Shown one piece after another: positions 6,117 to 13,251 of a stretch of 13,390 nt of DNA (position 1 is its first letter; each line of letters opens with the position of its first letter). The notes under the pieces are model-generated. The model had not been told where the DNA came from. It was given only the letters and a program-made list of their open reading frames with translations, and did not search any database. A program made the translations under genes and the position numbers. The stretch lies in assembly GCA_017515945.1 (NCBI GenBank), contig JAFWDX010000048.1:1-13390 (forward strand), in the 5' to 3' direction. Source of the DNA: Blautia sp. (GTDB lineage Bacteria; Bacillota; Clostridia; Lachnospirales; Lachnospiraceae).

Positions 6117-6149
6117 TAACTGTAAAGCAGCTTGCGGCTGAGCAGCCAC
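6116..6149 (+). mobile_element. 34-bp mini-element, copy A5, diverged
   Basis: Starts GTAACTGT but ends GCAGCCAC, with seven differences from the consensus, so the terminal inverted repeat is broken. It lies directly beside copy A4 and 35 bases upstream of the start codon at 6185. No flanking duplication is recognisable. Confidence 0.6.
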
Positions 6150-6184
6150 AGCATTTTATATATCAGGAAGGAGACGATTAACCT

Positions 6185-8503
6185 GTGAGCAGAAAAAAGC
6201 GCAAATCAAGGCCGAACAATCCGCAGGCGCGGAATATGCCGACCGATAAAAAAGATCCGGTCATTCCCGGAGCGCCGACAGACAGTCCGGACACGGACGG
6301 TACCGAGGATGATGTGGTGATGGAGGGCTGGTATCAGGATCCCGAACCTTCCGATTCACCTGAACCCTGGGATAATACGGAACCTGTCACAGACGAGACG
6401 CCCGCATCCGCCCCTGATGACTGGACACAGGATGAAGTGGAGCCGGCAGGCGACTGGGCGCAGGCCGATCCAGAGCCGGCCGACGACTGGACGCAGGCTG
6501 ATGCAGAACCGGCCGATGACTGGGCACAGGCTGATGCAGAACCGGCCGATGACTGGGCGCGGGCTGACGCAGAGCTGGTTGATGACTGGACTCAGACAGA
6601 TGCAGAGCCGACTGGCGACTGGGCACAGGCCGATGAAGAGAGCTTAAATGCTCCGGATGACGTTTCGGAGGAAAGCACCAGCTTTACAGAATCCATATCC
6701 ACGGATGATGATCCCTCAGCGGAGACAGATTCCGGAGAAGACCATATCCTTGAAGAAACGGATTCCGCCGAGGTTGGATCCGTTGCAGAAACGGATCCCG
6801 CTGAGGATAACTCCTTTGCGGAAGTGGATTTCTCTGAAGATAATTCCATTGCCGGAGCGGATTCCGCGGAAGATGAGCCCGTTGCGGAAGCGGATTCCGC
6901 GGAAGATGGATCCGTCACGGAACCGGATCCCGCAGAGGATGAAGCCTTTACAGAAACGGATTCCACTGAGGATGAATCCGTTGCAGAAGCAGATCCCGCA
7001 GATGGCGATACTGATGCGGAAGCGGATTCCGCAGAAGGCGATACCGATGCGGAAGCGGATTCCGCAGAAGGCGATACCGATGCGGAAACGGATTCCACAG
7101 ATGGCGATACCGATGCAGATTTCTCAGGAGATGATGCATCTGCTTCCGATCAGGATATCGCCTCCGGAGAATACCATACCGCAGCTTCTGACCCGGATGC
7201 ACCGGAAAACCCGCTGGTCTCTTTCCTCAGCACCAACAAGCAGCGTCTGATCGCGCTTGGTGCACTCGCCGCACTGGTGATCGCCATGATCGTCGTCTCC
7301 AACTGGGTCACGCTCCTTCGTGAGAAAAAGAAACCGGTCGACGCCGCCAAGGAGTACCTGGCCTGTATGAAAGCCATGAACTTCGACGGCATGCAGTCTC
7401 TGCTGGTCAGCGAAGATCTCTCCGCCCTGGAGAACACGGACCTCAGCAATCCGGTCTACAGGAGCTTTTTCCGTGAGATCAACGCAAAGATGACTTATCA
7501 GATCAAGGAATCCGAGATCGATCTTTCCCAGGGCACCGCACGGGTCAATACTGAAATCACCTATGTTGACGGTACTGAGATCTACAAAGAGACCGTCAGC
7601 GATTTTGTACGTGATGTCGTAGATTCCGCCTTTACCGGCGAAAGCCTGAGTCAGGATGATATTCAGGTCAAACTTGCCGAGCTCCTGACCAAAAAATCCG
7701 CATCACTGGAAAGCGACAACTACGCGACCGCACAGATCGCATATCCGCTCTCCCGCACGGAGGAAGGCTGGAAAGTGGTTTCACTCGATGACGCAACCGT
7801 CCGGGTCATGTCCGGTAATTTCAAGAGCATCGAGGAGGAGATCCGCAACTCCCTTCCCACCTCAAGAGAAGTGGCGATCGAGGCTGAAGAGATCGAAGCA
7901 CCGGCAGAGGAAGAAGCTGCGCCGGCCGTTCCTGTTCCGGAGGAAGGGGCAGTCGTTCAGGAGGACAATGGCATCGCCAGCCTTGCCACCCCCAATTTCA
8001 TCTATCTGGAGAACGACCAGTTCCGCATCACCTTTGACAGCTCGCGCCTGGCCCAGGACTATGCCGGCAGGGACTGCCTCATTTTCTACTACAGCTATAC
8101 AAACCTGCGCGACGAGTCCTCCTGTCCGATGACGGATGTGCAGATCCAGGCCTTCCAGAACGGCGAAAGGCTCGAAGAAGCACTTCCGAACGACAGGGAA
8201 AAACCGCTGGATAATTACATGGCTCAGATCAAAGCCGGTGATACCGTAACCGTCGCCCAGGCTTTCATCCTTTCTGACAGCAGCACAGTGACGATCCAGG
8301 CCAATGCCTACGGTCTGTCGGGTGAAGTCACCACACAGATGCTTCAGCTTTCCTCAGATCCTGAATCGCCAGAGACTGATGAATCAGCACAGGAAGCTGC
8401 TCCGCAGGAGACTGAAGTTCCGGCAGAGGAAGCTCCGGCGGAGGAAGCCCCGGCAGAGGAAGCCCCGGCGGAAGAAGACTCGGCAGAGTCCACTGACGCC
8501 TGA
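6185..8503 (+). CDS. Large acidic repeat-rich single-pass membrane protein with DUF4878-like and DUF5067-like domains
   Basis: A 772-residue protein starting at GTG, with AGGAAGGAG about 11 bases upstream. Residues 1-25 are basic. Residues 78-150 hold about seven 11-residue repeats of the form DDWAQADAEPA; residues about 190-314 hold a second set of acidic repeats (DSAEDxSVAEA, then GDTDAEADSAE). One transmembrane helix lies at 354-374 (LIALGALAALVIAMIVVSNW). Residues 384-560 resemble the DUF4878/NTF2-like fold of lipoproteins (VDAAKEYLACMKAMNFDGM). Residues 603-720 resemble DUF5067 (IFYYSYTNLRDESS, QAFQNGERLEEALPND). The last 45 residues are AEEAP repeats. By analogy the folded domains should be outside, leaving the 350-residue acidic part in the cytoplasm, but the charges around the helix do not settle this (REKKK after it, NKQR before it). 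Function unknown; domain names are from memory of family motifs. Confidence 0.85.
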   Translation: MSRKKRKSRPNNPQARNMPTDKKDPVIPGAPTDSPDTDGTEDDVVMEGWYQDPEPSDSPEPWDNTEPVTDETPASAPDDWTQDEVEPAGDWAQADPEPADDWTQADAEPADDWAQADAEPADDWARADAELVDDWTQTDAEPTGDWAQADEESLNAPDDVSEESTSFTESISTDDDPSAETDSGEDHILEETDSAEVGSVAETDPAEDNSFAEVDFSEDNSIAGADSAEDEPVAEADSAEDGSVTEPDPAEDEAFTETDSTEDESVAEADPADGDTDAEADSAEGDTDAEADSAEGDTDAETDSTDGDTDADFSGDDASASDQDIASGEYHTAASDPDAPENPLVSFLSTNKQRLIALGALAALVIAMIVVSNWVTLLREKKKPVDAAKEYLACMKAMNFDGMQSLLVSEDLSALENTDLSNPVYRSFFREINAKMTYQIKESEIDLSQGTARVNTEITYVDGTEIYKETVSDFVRDVVDSAFTGESLSQDDIQVKLAELLTKKSASLESDNYATAQIAYPLSRTEEGWKVVSLDDATVRVMSGNFKSIEEEIRNSLPTSREVAIEAEEIEAPAEEEAAPAVPVPEEGAVVQEDNGIASLATPNFIYLENDQFRITFDSSRLAQDYAGRDCLIFYYSYTNLRDESSCPMTDVQIQAFQNGERLEEALPNDREKPLDNYMAQIKAGDTVTVAQAFILSDSSTVTIQANAYGLSGEVTTQMLQLSSDPESPETDESAQEAAPQETEVPAEEAPAEEAPAEEAPAEEDSAESTDA
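6416..7126 (+). repeat. Two sets of 33-bp coding tandem repeats
   Basis: Set one (6416-6634) encodes the Trp-containing 11-mer repeats. Set two (about 6752-7126) encodes Trp-free acidic repeats; its most uniform part, 7004-7102, has three nearly identical 33-bp units encoding GDTDAEADSAE. Both sets share the 11-residue period although their sequences differ. Confidence 0.8.
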
Positions 8504-8531
8504 GCGGAAAAAATACAGCAGAATTTAAACA

Positions 8532-8581
8532 GGGGACGGCTCTGCGTGTAGACACACGCAGAGCTGTCCCCTTGTTTTTTT
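8532..8581 (+). terminator. Terminator of the acidic membrane protein gene, built from a REP-like sequence
   Basis: An 18-bp stem, GGGGACGGCTCTGCGTGT (8532-8549) with 8554-8571, has a single G-U pair and a 4-base loop AGAC, followed by TTG and seven T. It starts 28 bases after the stop codon. Both arms carry the GGGGAC(G/A)G core of the REP-like family seen at 955-1096. Confidence 0.9.
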
Positions 8582-8588
8582 AATACAT

Positions 8589-8622
8589 ATAACTGTGAAG
8601 GAGCTTGTGGCTGAACAGTTAC
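8589..8622 (+). mobile_element. 34-bp mini-element, copy A6
   Basis: Two differences from the consensus, one being A for the first G. No flanking direct repeat. A further, weakly similar stretch follows at about 8629-8662 (GGAG, CTGAACAGT blocks) and may be a decayed copy. Both lie between convergent transcription units. Confidence 0.7.
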
Positions 8623-8673
8623 CTCCAGTATAGATACGGAGGACTCGTAGCTGAACAGTCCATCCCAGGAATA

Positions 8674-8704
8674 TAAAAAAACCAGATCCCCGGAGGAATC
8701 TGGT
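8674..8704 (-). terminator. Terminator of the tRNA-Gly operon
   Basis: On the minus strand ACCAGATTCC (8695-8704) pairs with GGGATCTGGT (8681-8690) around a 4-base loop, with one G-U pair, then a run of seven T. The wobble pair is only stable in the minus-strand RNA, supporting that direction. Confidence 0.88.
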
Positions 8705-8711
8705 CTGCAGA

Positions 8712-8783
8712 GCGATAGACGGGGCTCGAACCCGCGGTCTCGACCTTGGCAAGGTCGCGCGTTACCAACTACGCCACTATCGC
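8712..8783 (-). tRNA. tRNA-Gly (anticodon GCC)
   Basis: A 72-nt cloverleaf: acceptor GCGATAG/CTATCGC, anticodon stem CGACC/GGTCG with loop TTGCCAA, and T arm with GGTTCGAGCC. The 3' CCA is not encoded. It is the second gene of a two-tRNA unit. Confidence 0.95.
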
Positions 8784-8788
8784 ACAGA

Positions 8789-8858
8789 GCAGGTGATGGG
8801 AATCGAACCCACGTGTCCAGCTTGGAAGGCTGGTGTTCTACCATTGAACTACACCTGC
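8789..8858 (-). tRNA. tRNA-Gly (anticodon TCC)
   Basis: A 70-nt cloverleaf: acceptor GCAGGTG/CACCTGC, D arm GTTCAATGGTAGAAC, anticodon stem CCAGC/GCTGG with loop CTTCCAA, and T loop TTCGATT. The 3' CCA is not encoded. It is first in the unit, 5 bases before the other glycine tRNA; together they read all four glycine codons except possibly GGG by wobble limits. Confidence 0.95.
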
Positions 8859-8900
8859 GATTTTATTGCTTAAGTTTTATAACTTTTTGCAACAAAATGA

Positions 8901-8929
8901 ATTATACACTCGTCGTTACTGTTTGTCAA
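8901..8929 (-). promoter_or_regulatory. Consensus promoter of the tRNA-Gly operon
   Basis: On the minus strand TTGACA (8924-8929) and TATAAT (8901-8906) are perfect and 17 bases apart, as in strong stable-RNA promoters. It lies just after the HD-GYP gene's stop, with no terminator between. Confidence 0.9.
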
Positions 8930-8947
8930 ACACTTTTTTTATTTTTT

Positions 8948-11074
8948 TTACTCCCCGCCTTCAACCACTTTACGTACCTGGTCCTCAGCCTTGAGGAAAG
9001 CCTCCGCCACATACGGATCAAAATGCGATCCTGATCCTTCACGGATGATATCCAGTGCTTTTTCGACCGGGAAGCCATCTTTATAGCTTCTTTTGGATAC
9101 AAGGGCGTCAAAAACATCCGCCACAGCCATGATACGTGCCGACAGGGGGATCTGTGTCCCGGACAGTCCGGTCGGATATCCGGTTCCGTTCCACTTTTCA
9201 TGATGGAATTCTGCCAGATTTCTGGCCTCCTCCAGATAGGTGGAACCCTCTTCTGAGATCAATTCAATGGCGCGGGTAATGATCTCGCCTCCGGCAGCCG
9301 CATGTCCCTTCATCTGTTCAAACTCTTCAGGCGTCAGCTTACCGGGCTTGTTAAGGATCGCATCGGCTACGCTGATCTTTCCCACATCGTGGAGCGGCGC
9401 GGAATGGATCACATCGGAAATGAATTCATCCGTCATCTGTTCCTTATAGATGCCTTTTTTCTTAAGTTCCTCCATAATGATCTGCACATAGAGGGCCGTG
9501 TTGCGGATATGGTTGCCTGTGCACTGGTCACGGCTCTCAACCAGATCAGCCAGCACCATGATCAGACCATCCTGCATCCGGGAAATGGTATTGTTTTTTT
9601 CCTCTACCTGCACGATGTGACTGGCTGTATCCTCTGCATTCTTGATCATGGCATAATACAGATTTTCAATCTCATCGCCGGTGCTGATCTTCAGCTCCTT
9701 CAGAAAGCCGATCGTCTCTTCGCGGGCTTTCTCAGTGTCGTATGCAAGTCTGGATGAAGCATAAGCCATTGAGTTGATCGGCATCAGAATACTGTATTTT
9801 ACCAGCCACAGCCCTACGGCCAGGATGATGGCAAAAAAGCCGAGGAACATGGCTATAACACGGGTCAGGAAAATCTGTTCCGTACTGCGCAGTCTGTCCA
9901 TGGAAATATCCGCGCAGGCATAGCACTGGCAAACTCCATTTTCGTCATAGACCGGACGATATACACTCAGCAGCCACCCGTATGTTTCATCGGAGATCAC
10001 AGGTTCGATCTCCTTTCCGGCCAGCAGGTCGGGCAGCTGCTCCTCAAAGGCCTCGTCAAAAGGAACCACCGTACCGGGCGGCAGCCCTTCGACCTCTGCC
10101 GTATCCGGATCAAAGACCACATGACAGCCGTCCTCCTCGATTCGGTAGACATAGACAAATTCAATATCAGGTGTGCTCCTGATGATGGCGGCAAGCCTTG
10201 CCTTGGTCTGCCGGTATCCCTCGGCTTCCTCCCCTTTTTCCAGATATTCATCAACCATTTCCGCTTCAAAATTGGACGCCACCACATTTGTCACGCCATA
10301 AGCGAGCCGTGACTGGGTTTCGATCGTGGAATTATGGAACAGCAGATAGCTGATCCAGGTCACCACAAAGGCGATCAGCAATGACGCCAGTGCGATCACG
10401 ATCAGGACCTTTGTTCCCAGTGAAAGGCGTCCCGCCCGATCAAAGCGGCTTTTCTGAATCGTTTCCTCAGACAGCGGCGTCTGTTTCCAGCCGTAAAAGC
10501 GCAGACGGCGGCGCAGGCCCGCCGGCATCAGCCGCATCACGCAGATGGCAGTCAACAACGTAACGCCTTTGTCCGCAATATCGATCAGCATATCCGCCGA
10601 AAACTGCGACCAGAACTTGCTCAGATGAACTGTCCTGTATATCCAGAGCGCCAGCGGAGCCGAGATACCTGTGGCAAAGTCAAAGCCATAAAGCGCCCAG
10701 GTAAGCACCGAGCCGATGCCTCCACCGATCAATGCCATCACCAGGATCCCGAGCAGAATCGTCCGGATCTTTTTCAGCCAGCCTCTCTGGGCAAACCAGG
10801 CCACGGCCAGCGCGATCAGCACGCTGATCACGCCATAATACATCGTGGTATAATCGCTGATACCGTTGATCAGATTAGACAGGAATCCTACCATGATGCC
10901 GGGTATATAGCCTCCCAAAACAGAGGCCAGGACGATCCCGATCCCATCCAGATACAACGGGAGCGAAAATCTCAGCGCCAGACGCACACCCAGAAAATTG
11001 ATAAGAAGGCAACCGGCACATAACAGGATAAATGTCACCCATGGGGTCAGTTTCCGTTCTTCTTTGTTGACCAT
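8948..11074 (-). CDS. Membrane-bound HD-GYP cyclic-di-GMP phosphodiesterase with extracellular sensor
   Basis: A 708-residue receptor-type enzyme predicted to hydrolyse c-di-GMP. Residues 10-185 carry about five hydrophobic helices; LPLYLDGIGIVLASVLGGYIPG resembles the start of ECF-transporter S-component folds. A helix at 222-246 leads into an extracellular region 247-402, probably a Cache-type sensor, then a helix at 403-427 and a HAMP-like linker. The HD-GYP domain fills about 495-705: His522, HDVGK (562-566), HHEKWNGTGYP (624-634) and VADVFDAL (651-658, Asp653) are the metal and substrate residues, all intact; GYP is 632-634. No GGDEF domain is present. The start at 11074 follows GAGG at 9-10 bases, modest but with no better choice. 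It is followed by the tRNA promoter and no terminator, so some read-through into the tRNAs is likely. Ligand of the sensor unknown. Confidence 0.92.
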   Translation of the reverse strand: MVNKEERKLTPWVTFILLCAGCLLINFLGVRLALRFSLPLYLDGIGIVLASVLGGYIPGIMVGFLSNLINGISDYTTMYYGVISVLIALAVAWFAQRGWLKKIRTILLGILVMALIGGGIGSVLTWALYGFDFATGISAPLALWIYRTVHLSKFWSQFSADMLIDIADKGVTLLTAICVMRLMPAGLRRRLRFYGWKQTPLSEETIQKSRFDRAGRLSLGTKVLIVIALASLLIAFVVTWISYLLFHNSTIETQSRLAYGVTNVVASNFEAEMVDEYLEKGEEAEGYRQTKARLAAIIRSTPDIEFVYVYRIEEDGCHVVFDPDTAEVEGLPPGTVVPFDEAFEEQLPDLLAGKEIEPVISDETYGWLLSVYRPVYDENGVCQCYACADISMDRLRSTEQIFLTRVIAMFLGFFAIILAVGLWLVKYSILMPINSMAYASSRLAYDTEKAREETIGFLKELKISTGDEIENLYYAMIKNAEDTASHIVQVEEKNNTISRMQDGLIMVLADLVESRDQCTGNHIRNTALYVQIIMEELKKKGIYKEQMTDEFISDVIHSAPLHDVGKISVADAILNKPGKLTPEEFEQMKGHAAAGGEIITRAIELISEEGSTYLEEARNLAEFHHEKWNGTGYPTGLSGTQIPLSARIMAVADVFDALVSKRSYKDGFPVEKALDIIREGSGSHFDPYVAEAFLKAEDQVRKVVEGGE

Positions 11075-11094
11075 AATAAAAACCTCATGAACGA

Positions 11095-11103
11095 TTTATA
11101 CCA
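11095..11103 (-). promoter_or_regulatory. Possible extended -10 promoter of the HD-GYP gene
   Basis: On the minus strand TGGTATAAA reads as an extended -10 (TG, one base, TATAAA at 11095-11100). The -35 region 17 bases further up (TGGAAT) is weak. The predicted start near 11088 leaves a short leader that still includes the GAGG ribosome site. Confidence 0.4.
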
Positions 11104-11142
11104 GGGACTCTGACTTAATTCCACGTATTTGGAGCCTCTGCA

Positions 11143-11190
11143 TATACCGCATGGAAAATCAGGCAGATTTTCCATTTATTTAATCGCGCG
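11143..11190 (+). repeat. Inverted-repeat element B, copy 3, truncated
   Basis: Read on the minus strand, CGCGCGATTAAATAAATG matches copy 2 exactly for 18 bases, and the other end keeps GCGGTATATGCAGAG. The internal stem is different but stronger: TGGAAAATC (11152-11160) with GATTTTCCA (11166-11174). The terminal TATACT is missing, replaced by the start of a 34-bp element at 11190. Its orientation is opposite to copies 1 and 2. It occupies most of the gap between the HD-GYP and acyl-CoA synthetase-like genes. Confidence 0.6.
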
Positions 11191-11223
11191 TAACTGTGAA
11201 GGAGGTTGTGACTGAACAGTTAC
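11190..11223 (+). mobile_element. 34-bp mini-element, copy A7, overlapping a gene's stop codon
   Basis: One difference from the consensus. Its right end, GTTAC, contains on the minus strand the TAA stop codon (11220-11222) of the acyl-CoA synthetase-like gene. Flanks are AATCGCGC and GCAGCTTC, so no duplication is visible; GC on both sides extends the inverted repeat. Confidence 0.75.
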
Positions 11224-12935
11224 GCAGCTTCTTTTTCAGCCTCCTGCATAAGCTTGCGGTAATCCGTTTTTCCCACCAGTGTCCGTGGCAATGCATCTTT
11301 AAAGATGATCTCCTTCGGCAGCGCGTAACGCGCAACTTTCTTCTCCAGATAAGCCAGGATCCGGTCCTTGCACTCCTGTGAAGGCTCCACGCCCTTCTTC
11401 AGGACCACATAGGCCTGTACCCGCTGCATGCGCCTGGGATCCGGTACACCGATCACACAACTCTCCACCACCTCCGGGATCGAATCGAGGGCATTCTCGA
11501 TCTGACCCGGGTATACATTGTATCCGTTGGTAATGATCATACGCTTCGCGCGCTGAATGAAGTAGACGAAGCCGTCTTTATCCATCCGGCCAAGATCGCC
11601 TGTATAAAGCCAGATATGTCCGTCTGACAGCTTGCGCAGTGTCTGGGCGGTTTCTTTTTCATTTTTGAGATATCCCGTCATGACTGTCGGGCCGCGGAGA
11701 ATGATCTCCCCTTCTGCTCCCGGGGCAAGCAGTTCATCAGTCCCCGGTCTGACAATCGCGTAAAAGGTGTCTTTAAACGGAATGCCGATGCTTCCCTCCC
11801 TGTACTCATGCAGCGGCGTCAGGCAGCTGGCGGTCACGCATTCCGTAAGGCCGTAACCCTCTCTGACCTGAATGTCAGCTCCGTGCTCCTTCAGGAAGGC
11901 ATCAATCCTCTTTTTGAGCTCTACAGGAAGGCTGTCCCCTCCGCTGTACATTCCCTTCAGGAAGGACAGATCCACACCGTCAAGCTGGGGCAGATGCAGC
12001 AGTGCCTCAAAAATAGTCGGTACGCCGGCGATAAAGTTCGGGCGTTTCTTTTTCAGCATTTGTGCATAGCTTTTGCTTGTAAAGGTGGGCATCAGAATGC
12101 AGCAGGCTCCGTGGATCAGGATCGTATGCAGATTGATGCCAAGGCCGAAGCCGTGGAACATGGGCATGCAGCTAAGCATGGTCTGGCCGTACCCAAGCTC
12201 CACCCCTATGGCCTCCCTGGCCTGCATCGCACAGGCGTTAATGTTCAGATCCGTCAGACAGATCCCCTTGGGTGTGCCGCTGGTGCCTCCGCTGTAGAGA
12301 ATGACCGCCGTGCGCCCGTCTTCAAATGAAGGCTCCGGCAGCGTGATCGACGCAGCGCCTTTTTTAAGGAATGCCTTCCATGTCATATCCTTAAGGCCTG
12401 CTGCCTGACCCGCTTTTTTTCTATCCGGACAGTGCAGGTATTTCCTGCCTGTCTTCAGTGTATAGGCCAGTCCCATGTGAACCGGCAGCTCCTCCTGCAT
12501 CCGCGCAGTCAGGATCGTTACAGGATGATCAGCCCTGTCCCGGGCCGCGGCTGCTTTTTCATAAAACATATCCATAGTCAGGATGAGGCTGCTCTCTGAG
12601 ATATTCAGATAGAATGTGATCTCCTCTTCTGCAGAAAGCGGATGGACCATATTGGCGACGGCCCCGATCCTGTTGACCGCGTAAAAGCAGACAAGCCCCT
12701 GAGGGGTGTTGGGCATGCAGATCGTGATCACATCGCCCTTACCCAGTCCCGCAGAAGTAAACGCGCGGGCTGCCTGTTCAATTTTGTCCACAAAGCTGCG
12801 GAATGTCGTTTTCTTCCCAAAAAATTCGTATGCAGGCGCCTGCGGATGTGCCTCCGCCATCCTGTTCACCATCTCAAACATGGTAAGACGGGGGTAGTCC
12901 AGTTCAAATGCCTGCATCTTAGACTCAGTTTCCAT
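11220..12935 (-). CDS. Acyl-CoA synthetase-like AMP-forming ligase
   Basis: A 571-residue member of the adenylate-forming (AMP-binding) superfamily, which activates a carboxylate with ATP to an acyl-AMP and usually passes it to CoA. Visible motifs: P-loop YSGGTSGTPKG (214-224), GVPTIFE (304-310), YGLTE (361-365), the ribose-binding Asp in YTGDLGR (Asp447), the hinge region VYFIQRAKRMI (457-467), GYNVYPGQIE (471-480) and the C-terminal catalytic Lys in GKTDY (Lys556). Length and motifs suit a long-chain or medium-chain fatty acyl-CoA ligase, but the substrate pocket cannot be read. No signal peptide or membrane segment is seen. The start at 12935 follows TGGAGAAAACC; a good promoter lies at 12968-12996. 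The stop codon lies within a 34-bp element, which may have trimmed or replaced the original C-terminus. Confidence 0.9.
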   Translation of the reverse strand: METESKMQAFELDYPRLTMFEMVNRMAEAHPQAPAYEFFGKKTTFRSFVDKIEQAARAFTSAGLGKGDVITICMPNTPQGLVCFYAVNRIGAVANMVHPLSAEEEITFYLNISESSLILTMDMFYEKAAAARDRADHPVTILTARMQEELPVHMGLAYTLKTGRKYLHCPDRKKAGQAAGLKDMTWKAFLKKGAASITLPEPSFEDGRTAVILYSGGTSGTPKGICLTDLNINACAMQAREAIGVELGYGQTMLSCMPMFHGFGLGINLHTILIHGACCILMPTFTSKSYAQMLKKKRPNFIAGVPTIFEALLHLPQLDGVDLSFLKGMYSGGDSLPVELKKRIDAFLKEHGADIQVREGYGLTECVTASCLTPLHEYREGSIGIPFKDTFYAIVRPGTDELLAPGAEGEIILRGPTVMTGYLKNEKETAQTLRKLSDGHIWLYTGDLGRMDKDGFVYFIQRAKRMIITNGYNVYPGQIENALDSIPEVVESCVIGVPDPRRMQRVQAYVVLKKGVEPSQECKDRILAYLEKKVARYALPKEIIFKDALPRTLVGKTDYRKLMQEAEKEAA

Positions 12936-12967
12936 TGGTTTTCTCCATTCTTTATATGGTAATTTCT

Positions 12968-12996
12968 ATACTAGCATCTTTATGCTTTTGAGTCAA
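12968..12996 (-). promoter_or_regulatory. Promoter of the acyl-CoA synthetase-like gene
   Basis: On the minus strand TTGACT (12991-12996) and TAGTAT (12968-12973) are 17 bases apart; the predicted start gives a leader of about 25 nt that includes the GGAG ribosome site. Confidence 0.7.
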
Positions 12997-13037
12997 ACAG
13001 GAAAACAAGGGGACGGGGTAGAAACACGGACGCCGGA

Positions 13038-13066
13038 TGAGTCACGGGGACAGGTTCCTTGACTCA
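13038..13066. repeat. REP-like repeat, 'CCTGTCCCC' type, copy 2 (reverse)
   Basis: TGAGTCA (13038-13044) to TGACTCA (13060-13066); exact reverse complement of copy 1 at 69-97. It forms an inverted pair with copy 3, 92 bases away. Confidence 0.85.
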
Positions 13067-13158
13067 TTCGCCCGCATTCCAAGAGAGCCATGCGCCTCGT
13101 ACGTTTTTTTGCCGATGGTCAACCGGGGGATACATCCGGCGTTGCCCGCCGTGAAGGA

Positions 13159-13187
13159 TGAGTCAAGGAACCTGTCCCCCTGACTCA
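13159..13187. repeat. REP-like repeat, 'CCTGTCCCC' type, copy 3
   Basis: Same orientation as copy 1 with a single G to C change just before TGACTCA. With copy 2 it could fold a long hairpin, the arrangement called a REPIN. Confidence 0.85.
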
Positions 13188-13217
13188 CCCTGAGGTAGTC
13201 CGTAACATAACTTGTGA

Positions 13218-13246
13218 TTGCCGTCTATACGCAAAATGAATATAAT
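13218..13246 (+). promoter_or_regulatory. Plus-strand promoter before the last 34-bp element
   Basis: TTGCCG (13218-13223) and a perfect TATAAT (13241-13246) are 17 bases apart. The predicted start, about 13253, coincides with the first bases of the 34-bp element. No gene follows before the window ends. Confidence 0.5.
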
Positions 13247-13251
13247 ATTAT

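Noticed and set aside
6592..7250. Long open frames on both strands overlapping the acidic repeat gene
   Set aside because: They are by-products of the 33-bp repeats and GC-rich third positions; their proteins are low-complexity Ser/Arg/Pro strings.
9302..9757. Plus-strand 151-codon open frame inside the HD-GYP gene
   Set aside because: Fully antisense to a clearly conserved domain, with no ribosome site or recognisable motif.
11808..12329. Plus-strand 173-codon open frame inside the acyl-CoA synthetase-like gene
   Set aside because: Antisense to a conserved AMP-binding domain; no independent coding evidence.
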